A stretch of DNA of 64,000 nt, taken from assembly GCF_030253575.1 (NCBI RefSeq), contig NC_080567.1:31384501-31448500 (forward strand), in the 5' to 3' direction. Below the pieces are notes generated by a model. That model ran no database searches and was not told the origin of the DNA. It saw only the letters and a program-made list of their open reading frames with translations. Source of the DNA: Rhododendron vialii (Eukaryota > Streptophyta > Magnoliopsida > Ericales > Ericaceae). The translations under genes and the position numbers were made by a program. Of this stretch, positions 60,177 through 64,000 are shown piece by piece (the stretch's first letter is position 1; each line of letters begins with the position of its first letter).

Positions 60177-62870
60177 ATGGCAATGTTAAAGCCATTCTTC
60201 CTTTTCATGCACTTTGTTGTTCTGTTGTGCTTGCATTCTGGCTCTCCTTTTGTAGCTGGCTTAAAGCAAGGCGGGAACGAGACCGACCTTCTAGCCTTGT
60301 TTGCATTCAAAGCTGCAATCAGCGACCCCTTTGGGAGTCTGGACTCGTGGAATGAAACTGTTCACTTCTGTCAATGGGCAGGCGTAACATGTGGCCGACG
60401 ACACAAGAGGGTCACTGTGTTGTATCTTGAACATCAAAAGCTATCCGGTCCTGTTTCGCCCCACATTGGAAATCTGAGCTTTCTAAGGACACTATGGTTT
60501 ACCAACATCAGCTTGAGTGGTGAAATCCCCTCTGAACTTGGCCGCTTGCAAAGACTGCAAAACATGTCCTTGGCCAATAATACGTTTACGGGTGAAATCC
60601 CTGCCAATTTATCTGGTTGCTCTAAGCCTCTAAGGTTGTTAGCCTTTATTTAACAGGCAATCAGTTGACTGGGAAAATTCCTGCGGAGCTTGGTTCTTTG
60701 ACGAAGCTCGAGTCACTATATATTGCCAAAAACAATCTAACGGGAGGTTTGGCTTCTACTCTTGGGAATCTATCTTCTCTTAAAATCTTTTTAGCACAGT
60801 ACAATCATATTAGCGGGAACATACCAGACACTGTTGGTCAATGGAAAAACTTGTATGTTCTCAGATTTGGGAAGAACAATTTGGTCGGTACCATTCCTTC
60901 CTCATTCTATAATCTTTCTTCTATAAGAGAATTCATGGTTCCATATAACCAACTTGAAGGAAATCTTCCCTCAGACATAGGAATCACTCTTTATAATCTC
61001 CGAGTCTTAAATGTTGGTGGTAACTTGTTTACTGGTTCCATTCCTGTAACGATATCCAATCTCACCAAACTATATTACTTTTCCATTTCGCAATGCGGAT
61101 TTACAGGAAAAGTCCCTTCTTTAGAAAAATTGCATGATCTTGGGAAAATACTGCTATATGACAATCATCTAGGAACAGGTGAAGTGGATGACTTGAGCTT
61201 TTTTGACACTTTAACCAACGCCACTAGATTGTCCTTAGTATCTCTAACCACCAACAACTTCGGAGGTGTGTTGCTGGAATCAATCAGCAACTTCTCTAAG
61301 GAATTTTCGTTTCTCAACGTGGCTTGGAACAGATTAGTCGGGACCATTCCATCCGGGATAGGGAATCTAATCAATTTGCAATTGCTTTTCTTGTCCCACA
61401 ACCATTTAAGTGGTAACATTCCTTCTGATATTGGGAAGCTTCAAAAGCTGCAAGTTTTGGGACTAGCACATAATACATTTCATGGGGAGATACCATCATC
61501 CTTCGAAAATTTAACTTCATTATTTTGGCTGACTATGTATGAGAATAATCTTCGTGGCAGCATCCCTTCGTATGTTGAGAAGTACAAATTTTTACAGGTA
61601 CCAAGCCTTGATCATAACTCTCTTAGTGGTGTCATACCCAAAGAAGTTGTCAGTCTCTCATTGTTGCAGTATCTAAGCCTCGCACATAACAATTTGATTG
61701 GTTCCCTTCCATTGGATATTGGACTTCTACGAAATCTAGAAACACTAGATGTTTCCCAGAATATGTTGGTTGGTCAGATTCCAGCTTCTATTGGTAGTTG
61801 TGTAATGTTGACGTCATTGAACATGGAGGATAACAAATTGTCTGGAATCCTTCCTTCAGCTTTAGCCCATTTGAGAGGTATAGAGGAGCTAGATCTTTCT
61901 CACAATAACCTCTCAGGTAAAATCCCAGACTACTTGAATGGATTTGTCGTTTTAAAAAAACTAAATTTATTATTCAATGATTTCGAGGGTGCAATACCAG
62001 AAGGAGGTGTATTTAAGAATTCAACTATCATTTCTGTGGAAGGAAACAAGAAGCTCTGTGGGGGTATACCCGAATTGCAGCTGCAAAGTTGCAACTCCAA
62101 AAGGTCCAGAAGTAGAAGATTTGATCTTACTGTGAAATTAATTTTTTCTATATCTTTCGGGCTTCTAGGACTGCTTCTTTTGTTATGCTTCCTATATCTG
62201 TGTTGGTTTAGAAAGACGATAAATGTTCCGCTCGTCAAGTTCTCAGGAAACTCATTTCTCCAATTGTCCTACCAAAGTCTACTCAAAGCTACCGATGGCT
62301 TTTCTCCTGCCAATTTGATTGGTGGGGGTAGTTTTGGTTCAGTGTATAAAGGAATTCTTGATGAGGGTCGGAAAGTTGTTGCAGTGAAGGTACTTAATCT
62401 TCGATTTCCTGGTGCTTCCAAGAGTTTCATAGCCCAGTGTAAAGCCTTGAAGAGCATCAAACATCGAAATCTTGTAAAGATTATCACAGCATGTGCAAGT
62501 ATTGACTATCAAGGTAATGATTTCAAAGCTTTGGTTTATGATTTCATGGTCAATGGAACCCTAGAAGAGTCGTTGCATCCTAATGACCACAACAATGCTG
62601 CACATGAGGAGTCAAGGAGATTAAACTTTCTACAGAGGTTAAATATTGCAATTGATGTAGCTTCTGCTCTAGATTATCTTCATCAATACTGCTCAGAACC
62701 AATAGTACACTGTGATTTGAAACCGAGCAATGTTCTTTTCGACGATGAAATGACTGCACATGTAAGTGATTTTGGATTAGCAAGGTTCCTTCTAGAAGCC
62801 ACCTCCAATTCGTCTGCAAATCAATCAAGCTCCATTGGCATAAGAGGGTCTATTGGTTATACTGCTCCAG
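60177..62870 (+). CDS. LRR receptor-like kinase (subfamily XII-like), frame interrupted, 3' exon missing
   Basis: The start ATG 60177 gives a signal peptide (MAMLKPFFLFMHFVVLLCLH), then the LRRNT domain (ETDLLALFAFKAAISDPFGS, WNETVHFCQWAGVTC) and the first LRRs. This frame stops at 60651-60653. LRR coding resumes at once in another frame (GNQLTGKIPAELGSL, from about 60656), so there is one frame shift near 60620-60655. After it come many LRRs, a membrane segment (FSISFGLLGLLLLLCFLYLC) and a kinase: GGGSFGSVYKG, VAVKVLNL, HCDLKPSNVLF (Cys before Asp, so non-RD), DFGLAR. Exon 1 ends GYTAP-G at donor 62870/62871. The normal second exon (EYG...) is not found before 64000. Non-RD XII kinases include pattern receptors such as EFR and FLS2. 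It may be a pseudogene, or the shift may be an assembly error. Confidence 0.85.
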
Positions 62871-64000
62871 GTAAATGTACCACTTTGGCTCTTCAAAATT
62901 TCCCTTTGTACCTTCACTTAAATCATTATTTGGAGATGATTCATGTACGCATTGGATAAAGTTGATTGTTCATTTGTTGGTCGTCACACAACATCTAGCT
63001 TCCGAAAGCATAAGAACCAATTTTAGACATGAAGTTACCATCTTATTATTAAAACTACATATTGTATAGACATGATGTTGTCATCTAGCATATAGTATAG
63101 GCAAGCTAGCATAGGAGTGCGGTGAGTGCCCAACTAAATGAATTCATAATGACACATTTTTCATACCTTGCCCACTCCTCTGAATATTTCAGCTTTCTCT
63201 TTTTGGCTTTGTAGTTCTTGTTGGCCTGTGAAGGGAGTGCCGGTTGGCTAGTCTGACTATTCATTGCTTTCCATTGGCCCGCTTTATGTACTTTAAGCGA
63301 ATTTTCATATTTAGTCAACGTCACTCCGTCATTTTTTTTATTGTCTGCTTTCCTGAGGAGCATGTGGTATAATACAGCACAAGGCGGTGTTCTCAAAACT
63401 GATTAGTTTCTTGCTTACATGTGCCATCATCTTTAGGCATTTTATAGTAATTTATGTCTTCTATTATGCAACTCGTAGTTTACTTGAGTTTGAACTAGAG
63501 GTATAACATGTTACATAGGTGATGTTTTACAAAAACCATAGTCATAGGAGTTGGAAAGTCTGAAAGCTAATCATTAGATTTCCAACTTACAGTGGTTTTT
63601 CGTTATCAAGTTGGTAGCAATGCCAACATCCTGAATAATGTAGAGGGACAATTAGGTAATGTAGCCAACTGGTTATGTGCTACAGGGACTGGATGGCTGC
63701 CAAGCTATGTGGTTGAGTTTTTTTTTAGAATATATAAAAAAAAAATTATCATCTTTCTAACAGCCTTAAGTTATTAGATGAGTTGGTGGACGTGTTGAGA
63801 ATTATTAGTTTCCCCCCTCACTAACAGCTTAAGTTTTTAGATGAGTTGATTGTTAACAAGCTGATAAGTTTTGTTGAGTGGGTGCTGCTTTTCCCATGCA
63901 CTTCAACTATAAGAGTAGACAGAGTTTTCAATTTCTTTCAGATGATACAAACCTAACACAAAATTTTGATGAGAAGGTATGGGTAAATCAACAAATGGCT
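62871..64000. other. Presumed RLK intron, continuing past the window edge
   Basis: I find no continuation of the kinase domain here. Near 63765-63865, on the minus strand, CAACTCATCTAAAAACTTAA and a diverged partner are present. These are copies of the phrase seen at 59345-59365 and 59990-60008 on the plus strand. Confidence 0.5.

Noticed and set aside
63592-63777. Second exon of the receptor kinase
   Set aside because: The peptide does not match the conserved EYG...DVYSYG kinase continuation and has no acceptor in the needed phase.

Overview
The window looks like nuclear DNA of a flowering plant, most likely a eudicot. Its genes are intron-rich, with GT-AG introns and one GC-AG intron. The spaces between genes hold plant-type MITEs (Tourist, Stowaway, hAT-like and Mutator-like), RTE LINE pieces, a solo LTR and many (GA)n/(TC)n tracts. 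A placement near Ericales is only an impression; no marker here fixes the family. I found no prokaryotic feature, CRISPR array or intact tRNA/rRNA gene.

Layout. 1-609: last exon of a PHP-domain phosphoesterase gene (+). 0.6-7.7 kb: gene-poor, with a hAT-type MITE, a satellite-like 20-bp repeat field and a decayed FAR1/MULE-transposase relic, ending in a Stowaway element that carries a nested Tourist element. 7.96-8.84 kb: an NDR1/HIN1-like (LEA_2) membrane protein gene (-), whose 5' end and leader are duplicated next to it. 10.7-17.35 kb: a complete LNK1-type clock coactivator gene (-), with seven coding exons, a non-coding first exon and three G-boxes upstream. 17.6-22.9 kb: MITE-rich spacer. 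22.9-31.6 kb: a complete ten-exon KUP7-type potassium transporter (+). 32.7-48.4 kb: a complete 17-exon PAA1/HMA6 plastid copper ATPase (-), tail-to-tail with KUP7. 49.15-51.18 kb: a solo LTR. 52.1-55.3 kb: a four-exon STP-type hexose/H+ symporter (+). 55.3-60.1 kb: spacer with a divergent plastid-atpB-like relic, direct repeats and three MITEs. 60.18 kb to the window edge: a subfamily-XII-like LRR receptor kinase (+) whose frame is interrupted once and whose last exon lies beyond 64 kb.

Exon boundaries of LNK1, KUP7, PAA1 and STP were set by hand from homology and splice signals. In each case the phases close and the summed coding length is a multiple of three (647, 851, 961 and 513 aa). No operon-like logic links the genes: clock control, K+ uptake, Cu delivery to plastids, sugar uptake and immune-type signalling sit side by side.

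The most interesting observations are: (a) PAA1 has the layout needed to make a soluble Cu-chaperone isoform by retaining intron 3, as described for Arabidopsis PCH1; (b) a GC-AG intron and a microsatellite serving as polypyrimidine tract flank its metal-binding exon; (c) a local tandem duplication preserves the empty site of a Tourist MITE and proves its TAA target duplication; (d) a 20-bp repeat is arranged as both a higher-order array and a foldback; (e) a very divergent atpB-like relic lies among repeats.
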